Program-made: the position numbers and the translations under genes
Source of the DNA: Nitrospirota bacterium
Lineage (GTDB): Bacteria; Nitrospirota; Nitrospiria; Nitrospirales; UBA8639
Length of the DNA stretch: 14,108 nucleotides
NCBI GenBank assembly: GCA_003233615.1
Contig: QIMB01000186.1
Span: 1-14,108 of the forward strand
Direction of reading: 5' to 3'
Notes under the pieces: model-generated
Seen by the model: the letters and a program-made list of their open reading frames with translations, nothing else
Told to the model about the DNA's origin: nothing
Database searches by the model: none
Shown: positions 6,796 through 14,108 of the stretch, piece after piece
Numbering within the stretch: the stretch's first letter is position 1
Layout: each line of letters opens with the position of its first letter

Positions 6796-6834
6796 GCATC
6801 AGATCACAACACAGAAAACAAGGACAGTTATTTC

Positions 6835-8001
6835 GTGAAACGTCTCGTCATTTTAGGATCCACAGGCTCCATCGGAGTCAGCACATTAGATGTCGTGGCA
6901 CAATTCCCTGATAAGTTTCAAATTGTAGGATTGGCGGCTGGATCTAAAGATGACGTATTGGAGGAGCAGATTCGCGCCTTTCACCCCAAAGTGGTGGCAC
7001 TGTCTTCTCCAGACGCAGCCAAACGATTACGCTCACGCATAGATACCACTCAAGTGGAAGTCATGGATGGAGAAGGAGGGCTCTGTGAAGTCGCAAGATT
7101 TCCAGAATGTGACTTGGTGATTTCAGCTATTGTTGGCGGGGCCGGCCTCAAACCAACCCTTGCGGCGCTTCAAGCCGGAAGGCAAGTGGCGTTAGCCAAT
7201 AAAGAACCTATGGTCATGGCCGGGCAGCTTATGCAACAAGAAGCGCAAGCACATGGCGTCACCATCTTCCCCATCGATAGCGAACATAGCGCGATTTTTC
7301 AATCCATGGAAGGTCATAGGAAGGTAGATATTCGGCGAGTCGTACTGACCGCTTCAGGTGGACCATTCTGGGATTGGGACGCCGCTGACCTTGAGCATGT
7401 CACTCCCGAGCAAGCGCTCAAACATCCGAATTGGACGATGGGGGCCAAAATTACCATCGACTCCGCGACGTTGATGAATAAGGGACTTGAGGTCATCGAA
7501 GCTCGGTGGCTCTTTGATCTTCCCGTCGCTCAGATTGATGTGGTGATTCACCGTGAAAGCATTATTCATTCTTTAGTCGAATATTGTGATGGATCTGTTC
7601 TCTCACAACTGGGACACCCGGACATGCGCGCACCTATTTCCTATGCGATGAATTACCCTGAGCGCGTCCCGCTCCATCCACCCTTATTGGATTTAGGGAA
7701 AATAGGGAAACTTACGTTTTTCCCACCAAATACCGAAAAGTTCCCATGCCTACAATTGGCCTATGACGCCTTGACGGGAGAGGCTGGACTTCCTGCAACA
7801 CTCAATGCGGCAAATGAGATAGCGGTTCACGCTTTTCTTAAGAACCAGATCGCATTCTTAGATATTCCAAAAGTTATTCAAGAAACCATGGCCGCATATT
7901 CTCCAACTCCATTGTCATCAATTGAAGACGTCCTGGACGTCGACCAATGGGCTCGGAGGACGGCTGAAGACATTATGAAGACCTGTGTATTAGCGGTATA
8001 A
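6835..8001 (+). CDS. dxr: 1-deoxy-D-xylulose 5-phosphate reductoisomerase
   Basis: A 388-residue cytosolic enzyme of the MEP isoprenoid pathway, turning DXP into 2-C-methyl-D-erythritol 4-phosphate with NADPH and a divalent metal; it is the target of fosmidomycin. The NADPH-binding 'GSTGSIG' is at 8-14. Metal ligands lie in 'IDSEHSA' (147-153, D148 and E150) and at E219 of 'LMNKGLEVIEA'. 'TASGGPF' (172-178) is the substrate loop and 'NKEPMVMAG' (122-130) takes the place of the common NKESLV-type block, with Pro for Ser. The GTG start at 6835 has AAGGA about ten bases upstream and gives a typical N-terminus. Its product ultimately supplies the isopentenyl diphosphate used by UppS in the same cluster. 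Confidence 0.97.
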   Translation: MKRLVILGSTGSIGVSTLDVVAQFPDKFQIVGLAAGSKDDVLEEQIRAFHPKVVALSSPDAAKRLRSRIDTTQVEVMDGEGGLCEVARFPECDLVISAIVGGAGLKPTLAALQAGRQVALANKEPMVMAGQLMQQEAQAHGVTIFPIDSEHSAIFQSMEGHRKVDIRRVVLTASGGPFWDWDAADLEHVTPEQALKHPNWTMGAKITIDSATLMNKGLEVIEARWLFDLPVAQIDVVIHRESIIHSLVEYCDGSVLSQLGHPDMRAPISYAMNYPERVPLHPPLLDLGKIGKLTFFPPNTEKFPCLQLAYDALTGEAGLPATLNAANEIAVHAFLKNQIAFLDIPKVIQETMAAYSPTPLSSIEDVLDVDQWARRTAEDIMKTCVLAV

Positions 8002-8039
8002 TTTCTGAGAACATTTCTCATCCGATTGACAATCAACAC

Positions 8040-9434
8040 ATGAATACTCTTTCACTTCTTTCTCCTGACGCCATCTTCATCTTCGGACAAAAGCTATGGT
8101 GGTTTTTGATTGTAATTGGTGTGTTAGTCACATTTCATGAGTATGGACATTATCTTGCCGCCCGATGGGTTGGCGTCAAAGTCCTGAAGTTTTCTGTGGG
8201 ATTCGGCCCTCGATTAATAGGACGCACAGTCGGCGACACCGAATATGTCGTGTCAGCAATTCCTCTTGGAGGATACGTGAAAATGTTTGGGGAGGAAGGC
8301 GGAGAAACAATTTCTGCTGAGGATCAAAAAGTCTCCTTCATGCATCAATCCCTCCCTCACAAGATGCTCATCGTCGCCGCAGGTCCTGGATTTAATTTTA
8401 TTCTCAGCTATATAATTTTTACCGGCATGTTGGCCATGGGATCCCCTCTCTTCATCCCTAACATTGACAAGATGCTCCCGATTGTTGAAGCCATTACCCC
8501 GGAATCTCCGGCAGCGCTCTCCGGCTTGGAATTGGGCGATCGCATTACCCGGATCAATGAAGAAGAGGTGTCCACATTTGGCGAGCTCTATCACATTCTC
8601 AATGCAAGCCATGGCCGCCCGGTCACACTCGATGTCATCCGAGGGAATAGCTCAAAAACGTTCATTGTGACACCAACCATTCGAGTCAATACAGAGAACC
8701 CTGAGAAAGATCCCGTCTATGTACTCGGCATTGAAGACCATGCACCGCTTGTTGGAAAGGTCATGCCCGACACCCCCGCACAAACGGCAGGCCTTCAACC
8801 TGATGACCGCATTCTTCAGCTGAATGAGACACCGATTGCCACATGGTCTCAGATGACGGACATCATTCGAAAAAGTGCGGGGGTGTCACTTGAGATGCAG
8901 ATTGAACGACAAGGGAAGCCTCTCACCCTTGCAATTGTTCCAGAAGCCAATACTGTCACAGGACCTGATGGGGAAACCCTCTCCATAGGCCGAATCGGGA
9001 TACAAATATCAGGACGGGGAACAATTTTGCGAAGTCAGTCCTGGTACCTCGCCCCATGGGATGGCCTCAAAGCTACATGGGAATGGTGCGAACTCACCGT
9101 CATGAGTGTATGGAAACTTGTGACTGGAGAAATTTCTTCGAAGAATATTGGCGGACCGCTGATGATCGCCGAGGTTTCTGGAGAACATGCCGAACAAGGC
9201 TACGGTGCGATTTTGTGGCTCATGGCGATACTCAGTATTAATCTCGGCATTTTAAATTTATTGCCCATTCCTGTGCTGGATGGCGGGCATCTGTTCTTTT
9301 TTGCCTGCGAAGCCATTTTAGGCCGCCCGTTGAAAGAACGATCACGAGAAATGGCCCAGCAAGCCGGGATCATTGTGTTGTTCTGCCTGATGGGCTTTGC
9401 CTTCTGGAATGACATCAATCGCCTGCTGCAATAA
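8040..9434 (+). CDS. rseP: RseP-type site-2 intramembrane zinc metalloprotease
   Basis: A 464-residue membrane protease. The zinc motif HEYGH is at 33-37 in the first membrane helix; the second ligand block 'NLLPIPVLDGGH' is at 406-417. Two PDZ domains lie between, roughly residues 145-215 ('ITPESPAALSGLELGDRI') and 235-305 ('VMPDTPAQTAGLQPDDRI'). Further membrane segments are at about 110-132, 390-408 and 443-456. The family cuts membrane-bound anti-sigma factors after a first site-1 cut, and clears remnant signal peptides. No rseA, rpoE or degS gene is in the window, so the substrate is unknown. The ATG lies 38 bases after dxr with no Shine-Dalgarno sequence. Confidence 0.95.
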   Translation: MNTLSLLSPDAIFIFGQKLWWFLIVIGVLVTFHEYGHYLAARWVGVKVLKFSVGFGPRLIGRTVGDTEYVVSAIPLGGYVKMFGEEGGETISAEDQKVSFMHQSLPHKMLIVAAGPGFNFILSYIIFTGMLAMGSPLFIPNIDKMLPIVEAITPESPAALSGLELGDRITRINEEEVSTFGELYHILNASHGRPVTLDVIRGNSSKTFIVTPTIRVNTENPEKDPVYVLGIEDHAPLVGKVMPDTPAQTAGLQPDDRILQLNETPIATWSQMTDIIRKSAGVSLEMQIERQGKPLTLAIVPEANTVTGPDGETLSIGRIGIQISGRGTILRSQSWYLAPWDGLKATWEWCELTVMSVWKLVTGEISSKNIGGPLMIAEVSGEHAEQGYGAILWLMAILSINLGILNLLPIPVLDGGHLFFFACEAILGRPLKERSREMAQQAGIIVLFCLMGFAFWNDINRLLQ

Positions 9435-9521
9435 TTCTCTCCTCATTCATTGCATCACCAACCGAACCGTTCATGGCTCTAAAAAATCTGTGCTATTGCA
9501 TTCTGTGAAATAGAGGAAATA

Positions 9522-11258
9522 ATGAGACTTTCACAATCGTTCATTCCCACCATGCGCCAAGATCCCGGAGAAGCTGAAGTCATCAGCCACCGATTGATGC
9601 TACGAGCCGGCATGATCAGAAAAGTGGCTACTGGAATTTATTCCTATCTTCCTCTTGGCCTGCGCGTCATTCGAAAAATTGAAACAATCGTACGTGAAGA
9701 AATGAATCGGGTCGGAGCCCAAGAGCTCTTATTGCCTATTCTCTCTCCTGCAGAACTGTGGAAAGAAACCGATCGCTGGGATTTCTATGGAAAAGAACTC
9801 GTTCGCTTACAGGACCGCCATGACCGAGATTTTTGCTTGGGACCCACGCACGAAGAAGTGATCACAGACTTATTTCGCCGGGAAGTTCGATCGTATCGGC
9901 AATTACCACTCACTCTCTATCAAATTCAAACAAAATTTCGCGATGAAATTCGCCCACGATTCGGACTGATGCGGAGTAGGGAATTCATCATGAAAGACGC
10001 CTATAGCTTTGACCGGGATGAAGCCGGCGCCCAACAGAACTATCAACGCATGTACGATGCCTACTGCCGCATTTTTTCCCGTACCGGCTTACAATTTCGT
10101 CCTGTCGAGGCTGACACCGGACTCATCGGTGGTATTTCCTCTCATGAATTCATGGTCTTAGCGAACACCGGAGAAGAATTAATTGTCTTTGACCCGGATA
10201 GCCCATACGCCGCAAACGTGGAACGTGCCGAAGTTGTCCCTCCACCGGCTCAAGAACCAAGTGAGCTCAAACCATTAGAAAAAGTGTCGACTCCCAATGC
10301 CAAGTCAGTCGAAGACCTCTGCGCGTTGCTGAACATAGAAGCGAGTCGCGTGGTAAAGACCCTGTTCTACCAAACTGCTGAAGACACGATCACAGGCGTT
10401 TTAATCCGCGGGGACCATCAGGCGAACGAAATAAAAATTCAACGGTTTTTGGGACTCCATGATCTCACCCTGGCTTCGCCCGAACTTGTCGCAAAAATCA
10501 CCACTGCACCTGTTGGATTCGTGGGGCCTGTAGGACTTTCACATGTTCGAATATTAGCCGACAATGCCATCGCTGCCCTCACTGACTTTATTGTTGGTGG
10601 CAATGAACCGGACGTGCATTTGCTCAACGTCAACGCCACCAGGGACTTTGCCGTTCATGATTGGGGAGATTTCCGACAAGCCCAAGCCGGAGACCCTTCG
10701 CCTCGTACAGGAAATCCACTACAAACCGCACGAGGCATAGAAGTCGGCCATATTTTTCTGTTAGGTACGAAATATAGTGAAAAAATGGGGGCCACATTCC
10801 TTGATGCCGGAGGGGACAGCCATCCTGTCATCATGGGCTGTTACGGAATAGGCATTGGAAGGATCGCAGCGGCGGCCATTGAACAAAACCATGATGAAAA
10901 AGGGATTTGCTGGCCCATGCCCATTGCGCCATATCAGGCTCAGATCCTGCCAGTCACAAGCTCTGAAGCAGTCCGCCTTGCATCTGAGCAACTCTATGAC
11001 GAGTTGTGTCAGCACAATATCGAAGTCTTATTAGATGACCGAAACGAACGCGGAGGCGTCAAATTCAACGATGCTGATATGATTGGGACGCCCTATCACA
11101 TTATTATTGGTGACAAAGGATTAGCCAGGAACACACTGGAAATTAAAGATCGGAAAACAGGCGAAAAAGTCCTTCTTCCACCCGATCAGGTGACTGCCTG
11201 GATCAAAAATGCTGTCACGCAAGAGCTTGTGAGAAGCAAGAGAAAAGAAAAAGAATAG
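9522..11258 (+). CDS. proS: Prolyl-tRNA synthetase, bacterial type with editing insertion
   Basis: A 578-residue class II synthetase charging tRNA-Pro. The proline-binding 'GPTHEE' is at 107-112, class II motif 2 ('FRDEIRPRFGLMRSREFIMKD') spans 139-159, and motif 3 ('GCYGIGIGRIAAAAIE') is at 439-454. Between motifs 2 and 3, about residues 262-375, sits the YbaK-like INS domain that clears mischarged Ala-tRNA-Pro; K279 in 'SRVVKTLF' matches its key Lys. The C-terminal anticodon-binding domain includes 'DDRNERGGVKFNDADMIG', where the more usual ERPG is ERGG. Length agrees with the bacterial type (about 570). The ATG has GAGGA at 9513-9517. It closes the envelope-lipid cluster, 87 bases after rseP. 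Confidence 0.97.
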   Translation: MRLSQSFIPTMRQDPGEAEVISHRLMLRAGMIRKVATGIYSYLPLGLRVIRKIETIVREEMNRVGAQELLLPILSPAELWKETDRWDFYGKELVRLQDRHDRDFCLGPTHEEVITDLFRREVRSYRQLPLTLYQIQTKFRDEIRPRFGLMRSREFIMKDAYSFDRDEAGAQQNYQRMYDAYCRIFSRTGLQFRPVEADTGLIGGISSHEFMVLANTGEELIVFDPDSPYAANVERAEVVPPPAQEPSELKPLEKVSTPNAKSVEDLCALLNIEASRVVKTLFYQTAEDTITGVLIRGDHQANEIKIQRFLGLHDLTLASPELVAKITTAPVGFVGPVGLSHVRILADNAIAALTDFIVGGNEPDVHLLNVNATRDFAVHDWGDFRQAQAGDPSPRTGNPLQTARGIEVGHIFLLGTKYSEKMGATFLDAGGDSHPVIMGCYGIGIGRIAAAAIEQNHDEKGICWPMPIAPYQAQILPVTSSEAVRLASEQLYDELCQHNIEVLLDDRNERGGVKFNDADMIGTPYHIIIGDKGLARNTLEIKDRKTGEKVLLPPDQVTAWIKNAVTQELVRSKRKEKE

Positions 11259-11371
11259 CCTGTTTTCCAATCAAACCTCCCGTCTGAACCTCCTTTCGTG
11301 TATACTATGGCCAACTATGAACGTAAATCCAAAAATATCAGGCTCTACCGTGAGGCCACAACTTCATGTCA

Positions 11372-11401
11372 TTGACTGTTCAGTAAATCCGATGGTATCG
11401 T
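11372..11401 (+). promoter_or_regulatory. Possible promoter of the tandem DUF151 genes
   Basis: TTGACT (11372-11377) and TATCGT (11396-11401) are spaced by 18 bases, giving a predicted start near 11408 and a leader of about 43 bases before the ATG at 11451. A separate TATACT at 11301-11306 has no matching -35 box. The 192-base gap after proS and the absence of a clear terminator leave open whether these genes also depend on read-through from proS. Confidence 0.3.
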
Positions 11402-11450
11402 CAAAGGTTGAATCTCATAACTAGACTTTATTACTTAATAGAATTCACGC

Positions 11451-11906
11451 ATGTTAAACCAAATGAATGTACGGGGGCTCCTCTTCGACCCATACAATAA
11501 TGCATATATTGTCATTCTTCGTGATGAAGAGCATTCGGACATGCTTCCAATTTGGGTAGGGAAATCTGAAGCGAGCGCCATTAGCTTTGCCCTTGAGAAA
11601 ATTGTTCCCCCCAGACCAATGACCCATGATCTCATGAAAATCCTGTTGGATGCGATGGAGGCCAAAGTCATTAGCACCGTCATTACTGACTTGAAAGACA
11701 ATACGTATTTTGCCAAAATTCATCTCCTCTATGGAGATTCGGAATTCACGGTAGATTCTCGACCAAGCGATGCCATTGCCGTTGCGCTCCGTGCTGATGC
11801 TCCAATTTTTGCTTCTGGTGAAGTGCTACACAAACAGAACTCTGAAGAACTAGAACGCTGGTTAGAAAATCTCAAGCCTGAAGACTTTGGGAAATCAGAT
11901 GCGTAA
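11451..11906 (+). CDS. DUF151 / bifunctional nuclease family protein, copy 1
   Basis: A 151-residue protein of the bifunctional nuclease (DUF151) family, known for DNase and RNase activity in a few plant and bacterial members; most are untested. Conserved blocks: 'LRDEEHSDMLPIWVGKSEA' (23-41), 'PPRPMTHDL' (53-61), 'DNTYFAKI' (82-89) and 'SRPSDAIAVALR' (102-113). There is no signal peptide or membrane segment, so it is probably cytosolic. It has a near relative directly downstream with which it aligns end to end without gaps apart from the N-terminus. The ATG at 11451 lacks a Shine-Dalgarno sequence; an in-frame ATG at 11463 (residue 5) would shorten it by four residues. Family membership is firm, enzymatic role inferred. 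Confidence 0.9.
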   Translation: MLNQMNVRGLLFDPYNNAYIVILRDEEHSDMLPIWVGKSEASAISFALEKIVPPRPMTHDLMKILLDAMEAKVISTVITDLKDNTYFAKIHLLYGDSEFTVDSRPSDAIAVALRADAPIFASGEVLHKQNSEELERWLENLKPEDFGKSDA

Positions 11907-11963
11907 CGAGTATATGTTCAGTCAACAATTTCTCTTCATTCATACCCAACACATGTACCCGTA

Positions 11964-12434
11964 ATGGCCGAAACCAATACGCTTATTCCATTAAAAGTCC
12001 ACGGGGTCTTAGTTGACCCCAACACTGACACACAGATTGTCGTCTTACGAGATGAACACAATTCTGAAGTGCTGCCCATATGGGTGGGAACCGCCGAGGG
12101 CACCTCTATCCGGCTCGCACTGGAAAATGTCGTTCCCCCGAGACCTATGAGCCATGATCTCATCTGTAGCTTTACCGCGCATCTTGGGTTTACTCTCAAT
12201 AAAGTGGTCATTACCGAGGTCAAAAATAACACCTACTTCTCGACATTATTCTTAGCAAAAGATGGCTTAGAGAAATCCGTGGACGCAAGAACCAGCGATG
12301 CCATTGCCTTAGCGGTTCGCTGCGAATGTCCAATTTATGTAACCCCTGAAGTACTCGAACAACGCGGTGGGGAAGACCTAGACACCTGGCTTTCCAAGCT
12401 TGATCAAAAGGGATCTGAGCAACCGGAAGCCTAG
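11964..12434 (+). CDS. DUF151 / bifunctional nuclease family protein, copy 2
   Basis: A 156-residue paralogue of the gene just upstream, 57 bases after its stop. It shares the same blocks: 'VLRDEHNSEVLPIWVGTAEG', 'PPRPMSHDL', 'NNTYFSTLF' and 'ARTSDAIALAVR'. About half of the aligned residues are identical by eye, so the duplication is old rather than recent. Differences cluster between the HDL and NTYF blocks ('ICSFTAHLGFTLNKVV') and in the C-terminal tail. Copy 2 carries two Cys in its C-terminal half ('RCECP') absent from copy 1. The ATG at 11964 has no Shine-Dalgarno sequence. The two products could form hetero-oligomers, since the family is known to oligomerise in some structures; that is inference. 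Confidence 0.9.
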   Translation: MAETNTLIPLKVHGVLVDPNTDTQIVVLRDEHNSEVLPIWVGTAEGTSIRLALENVVPPRPMSHDLICSFTAHLGFTLNKVVITEVKNNTYFSTLFLAKDGLEKSVDARTSDAIALAVRCECPIYVTPEVLEQRGGEDLDTWLSKLDQKGSEQPEA

Positions 12435-12478
12435 CCTGCTACCCCAATGACTATATTGACCGTCGGAAAGGAAATCGT

Positions 12479-12913
12479 ATGCTCATGAAATCATTCCAAG
12501 CTAAACCCCTTGAGGTTGAACGAAAATGGTTTGTTGTAGACGCGAAAGGAAAAACAGTTGGCCGTCTGGCTGCACAAGTCGCGTCTATTCTCCGTGGAAA
12601 GCACAAACCTATTTTCACTCCTAATGTCGACACCGGAGATCACGTCGTCATTATCAACTCAAGTCAGATTCAATTTACCCGCAATAAATTCAAGACAAAA
12701 ATTTATTATCACCATACCGGATACCCTGGCGGGATCAAAGCCATTTCAGCTGAACATCTCCACGCAAAAAAACCCACAGAAGTTTTATCAAAAGCCATTA
12801 AGGGGATGCTGCCGAAATGCACATTGGGGAAACAGATGGCGAGAAAGCTTCGGATTTATAGCGGAGCGGAGCATTGCCACCAAGCTCAAAATCCAACACC
12901 ATTGTCCCTATGA
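12479..12913 (+). CDS. rplM: 50S ribosomal protein L13
   Basis: A 144-residue match to ribosomal protein uL13, usual length about 142. It begins 'KSFQAKPLEVERKWFVVDA', continues 'GKTVGRLAAQVASILRGKHK', 'YYHHTGYPGGIK', and ends with the typical 'MLPKCTLGKQMARKLRIY' and 'AEHCHQAQNPTPLSL' pattern. It is an early-assembly protein bound to 23S rRNA. The ATG at 12479 has AAAGGAAA at good spacing; an alternative ATG two codons later (12485) is also plausible. The gene is 44 bases after the second DUF151 gene and 46 before rpsI, the conserved L13-S9 pair. In some bacteria L13 represses its own operon; no leader structure was recognised here. Confidence 0.97.
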   Translation: MLMKSFQAKPLEVERKWFVVDAKGKTVGRLAAQVASILRGKHKPIFTPNVDTGDHVVIINSSQIQFTRNKFKTKIYYHHTGYPGGIKAISAEHLHAKKPTEVLSKAIKGMLPKCTLGKQMARKLRIYSGAEHCHQAQNPTPLSL

Positions 12914-12959
12914 AGATGACCCGTAACTCTTTAGCGTAAGAAGGAGAGACTGTGAAATT

Positions 12960-13352
12960 ATGGTAGATGCCGTTCAATACGCCACTGGGAAAAAGAAAAA
13001 TGCAATTGCCCGAGCCTGGATAGAACCTGGGCAAGGCACCATTCAGGTGAATTCTCGTACGTTAGAGGATTATTTCCCAAGGCTCACACACCAAATCCAA
13101 GTTCACACGCCTTTTGAGGTCACAAAAACGGAAGGCCAATTTAATGTCAAAGCCACCATTGCCGGTGGCGGAATATCAGGACAAGCTGGAGCTCTTCGTC
13201 ATGCCATCGCCAAAGCATTAGCCTTACATACTGTTGCCCTACGAGAGCCTCTCAAAAAGCAGGGTTTACTGACACGTGATTCCCGCGTGAAGGAACGTAA
13301 AAAGTATGGGCAAAAAGGAGCGAGGGCTAAGTTCCAATACTCCAAACGTTAA
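12960..13352 (+). CDS. rpsI: 30S ribosomal protein S9
   Basis: A 130-residue uS9, the standard length. Seen: 'YATGKKKNAIARAWI' at the N-terminus, 'GGGISGQAGALRHAIAKAL' in the middle, 'LTRDSRVKERKKYGQKGARAKFQYSKR' pattern at the end, whose last Arg reaches the ribosomal P site. An AAGGAG lies at 12941-12945, somewhat far (about 14 bases) from the ATG at 12960. A GTG at 12952 lies nearer but its frame stops within five codons, so 12960 is the start. It is the last gene before a strong terminator. Confidence 0.97.
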   Translation: MVDAVQYATGKKKNAIARAWIEPGQGTIQVNSRTLEDYFPRLTHQIQVHTPFEVTKTEGQFNVKATIAGGGISGQAGALRHAIAKALALHTVALREPLKKQGLLTRDSRVKERKKYGQKGARAKFQYSKR

Positions 13353-13394
13353 ATGTGTCTCGGCTCCAAGAACACCGTTCATGAGGACGTGTGA

Positions 13395-13424
13395 GGGGAG
13401 GTTCTCTGGAACCTCCCCTTTTTT
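13395..13424 (+). terminator. Intrinsic terminator of the rplM-rpsI operon
   Basis: GGGGAGGTTC (13395-13404) pairs perfectly with GAACCTCCCC (13409-13418) around the four-base loop TCTG, followed directly by six T residues (13419-13424). An A-T pair at 13394/13419 can extend the stem. It lies 42 bases after the rpsI stop, a textbook Rho-independent terminator. The 3' arm and T-tract recur 22 bases further on. Confidence 0.93.
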
Positions 13425-13448
13425 CATCTGGAACCTCCCCTTTTTTCA
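13405..13448 (+). repeat. 22-bp tandem duplication of the terminator 3' arm and T-tract
   Basis: Positions 13405-13426 and 13427-13448 are identical 22-base units, each TCTG, then GAACCTCCCC, then TTTTTT and CA. The first unit completes the terminator hairpin. The second supplies another copy of the 3' arm with its own six-T run, able to pair with the single 5' arm at 13395-13404 around a 26-base loop. No second 5' arm is present. Confidence 0.92.
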
Positions 13449-13593
13449 TGGAAGAACACATTCAAACCAGACCGTGCTTCTTTTGCAAACCTTAAGCTCA
13501 GAACTCTCAGACATTAGTTTAACCCTTGTTCGTGAGCAACCCTGTAGATAGCAGAATGTTTTCTCCTCTCAATACAAAGTCTGTGGAAGATTT

Positions 13594-14108
13594 ATGAAAG
13601 AGCAAGTACGCATCGCCGTCATTGGCGCAAGTGGCTATACGGGCGGGGAATTACTACGCTTACTCAGCCTGCATCCAAAAGTCAAAATCTGCCATATCGT
13701 AGCTTCAAGTAAATCAGAAGGACTCTCGGTCTCGTCCCTTCTTCCAAATCTTGCTAAAACAATTGATGTACGATTGTCATCGCTCAATGTCCCGAACATT
13801 GCCAAAGATGTGGACGTAGTTTTTCTCTCCCTGCCTCATACTCAATCACTTGAACCTGTTGCAGATTTCCTTTCGTACAAAAAACTCGTTATCGATTTAA
13901 GTGCTGATTACCGACTCAAAGACCCTCAAGTCTACGAGCAATGGTATCAAACAACTCACTCACACCCTGATGTACTACAAAAAGCTATATACGGGTTACC
14001 TGAATTACATCGCTCAGCCATCAGGAACAGTCAATTAGTTGCGGTTCCCGGCTGCTATCCGACGGTCGCAATTTTGCAATTGGCTCCATTCATTACCCGA
14101 CAGCTTAT
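13594..14108 (+). CDS. argC: N-acetyl-gamma-glutamyl-phosphate reductase, 5' part cut by window edge
   Basis: The frame opens at ATG 13594 and runs to the window end: 171 complete codons plus two bases, about half of a typical 340-residue ArgC. The NADP-binding 'GASGYTG' is at 11-17, followed by 'LSLPHTQS' (78-85), 'DLSADYRLKD' (101-110) and 'YGLPELH' (133-139). 'VPGCYPT' (151-157) holds the catalytic Cys at 154, which forms the thioacyl intermediate. The enzyme reduces N-acetylglutamyl phosphate to the semialdehyde in arginine biosynthesis. A GGAAG lies close to the start (13585-13589). It follows the rpsI terminator by about 145 bases; no convincing promoter or ARG box was found there. Confidence 0.96.
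   Translation, partial: MKEQVRIAVIGASGYTGGELLRLLSLHPKVKICHIVASSKSEGLSVSSLLPNLAKTIDVRLSSLNVPNIAKDVDVVFLSLPHTQSLEPVADFLSYKKLVIDLSADYRLKDPQVYEQWYQTTHSHPDVLQKAIYGLPELHRSAIRNSQLVAVPGCYPTVAILQLAPFITRQL

Noticed and set aside
11435..12232. Antisense open frames over both DUF151 genes
   Set aside because: They arise in equivalent places because the two sense genes are paralogues; the sense proteins carry the conserved blocks.
12455..12482. TTGACC-N16-TATGCT as an rplM promoter
   Set aside because: The -10 box would overlap the rplM start codon, so transcripts would begin inside the gene, which has a good ribosome binding site just upstream.
1..14108. CRISPR arrays, tRNA/rRNA genes, insertion sequences, integrases or phage genes
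   Set aside because: Read for regularly spaced repeats, cloverleaf-like segments and transposase motifs; none was found.

Overview
The window is a bacterial chromosomal segment of roughly balanced G+C, packed with housekeeping genes. The order uppS-cdsA-dxr-rseP-proS, tandem DUF151 'bifunctional nuclease' genes, rplM-rpsI followed by argC, and a tldD/tldE pair next door resembles Nitrospira-type bacteria (Nitrospirota). The moderate G+C would fit a marine-type Nitrospira better than a high-G+C one. This assignment rests on gene order and protein flavour, with no database search, so it is only a moderate inference.

Layout. (a) Positions 1-348, minus strand: a small accessory module, an AbrB-type antitoxin gene overlapping the start of a PIN-domain toxin gene that runs off the left edge, with a good promoter and a palindromic operator candidate. 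(b) 349-728: a gene-poor stretch with a few inverted repeats. (c) 729-4867, minus strand: a probable operon tldD-tldE-hypothetical-plsC, read leftwards. (d) 4868-5117: a divergent promoter region with a sigma70-like promoter for each direction. (e) 5118-11258, plus strand: uppS, cdsA, dxr, rseP and proS, covering isoprenoid supply (Dxr), the undecaprenyl carrier (UppS), phospholipid precursor synthesis (CdsA), intramembrane proteolysis (RseP) and prolyl-tRNA synthesis. (f) 11259-12434: a 192-bp spacer and two tandem DUF151 paralogues. (g) 12479-13352: rplM and rpsI (ribosomal proteins L13 and S9), closed by a strong intrinsic terminator whose 3' arm and T-tract are tandemly duplicated. (h) 13594-end: the 5' part of argC (arginine biosynthesis), cut by the right edge.

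How it fits together. The plus-strand block makes cell-envelope lipid carriers and precursors: Dxr feeds isopentenyl diphosphate synthesis, UppS condenses it into the C55 carrier, and CdsA makes CDP-diacylglycerol. RseP is the membrane protease customarily encoded beside them. On the other side of the divergent promoter, PlsC would make phosphatidic acid, the substrate of CdsA. TldD/TldE form a heteromeric metalloprotease.

No clear new defence or mobile system is visible. The points most worth a second look are the duplicated terminator arm, the uncharacterised acidic-tailed protein between tldE and plsC, the tandem nuclease pair, the toxin-antitoxin operator, and a run of starts without Shine-Dalgarno sequences that share a pyrimidine-rich spacer motif.
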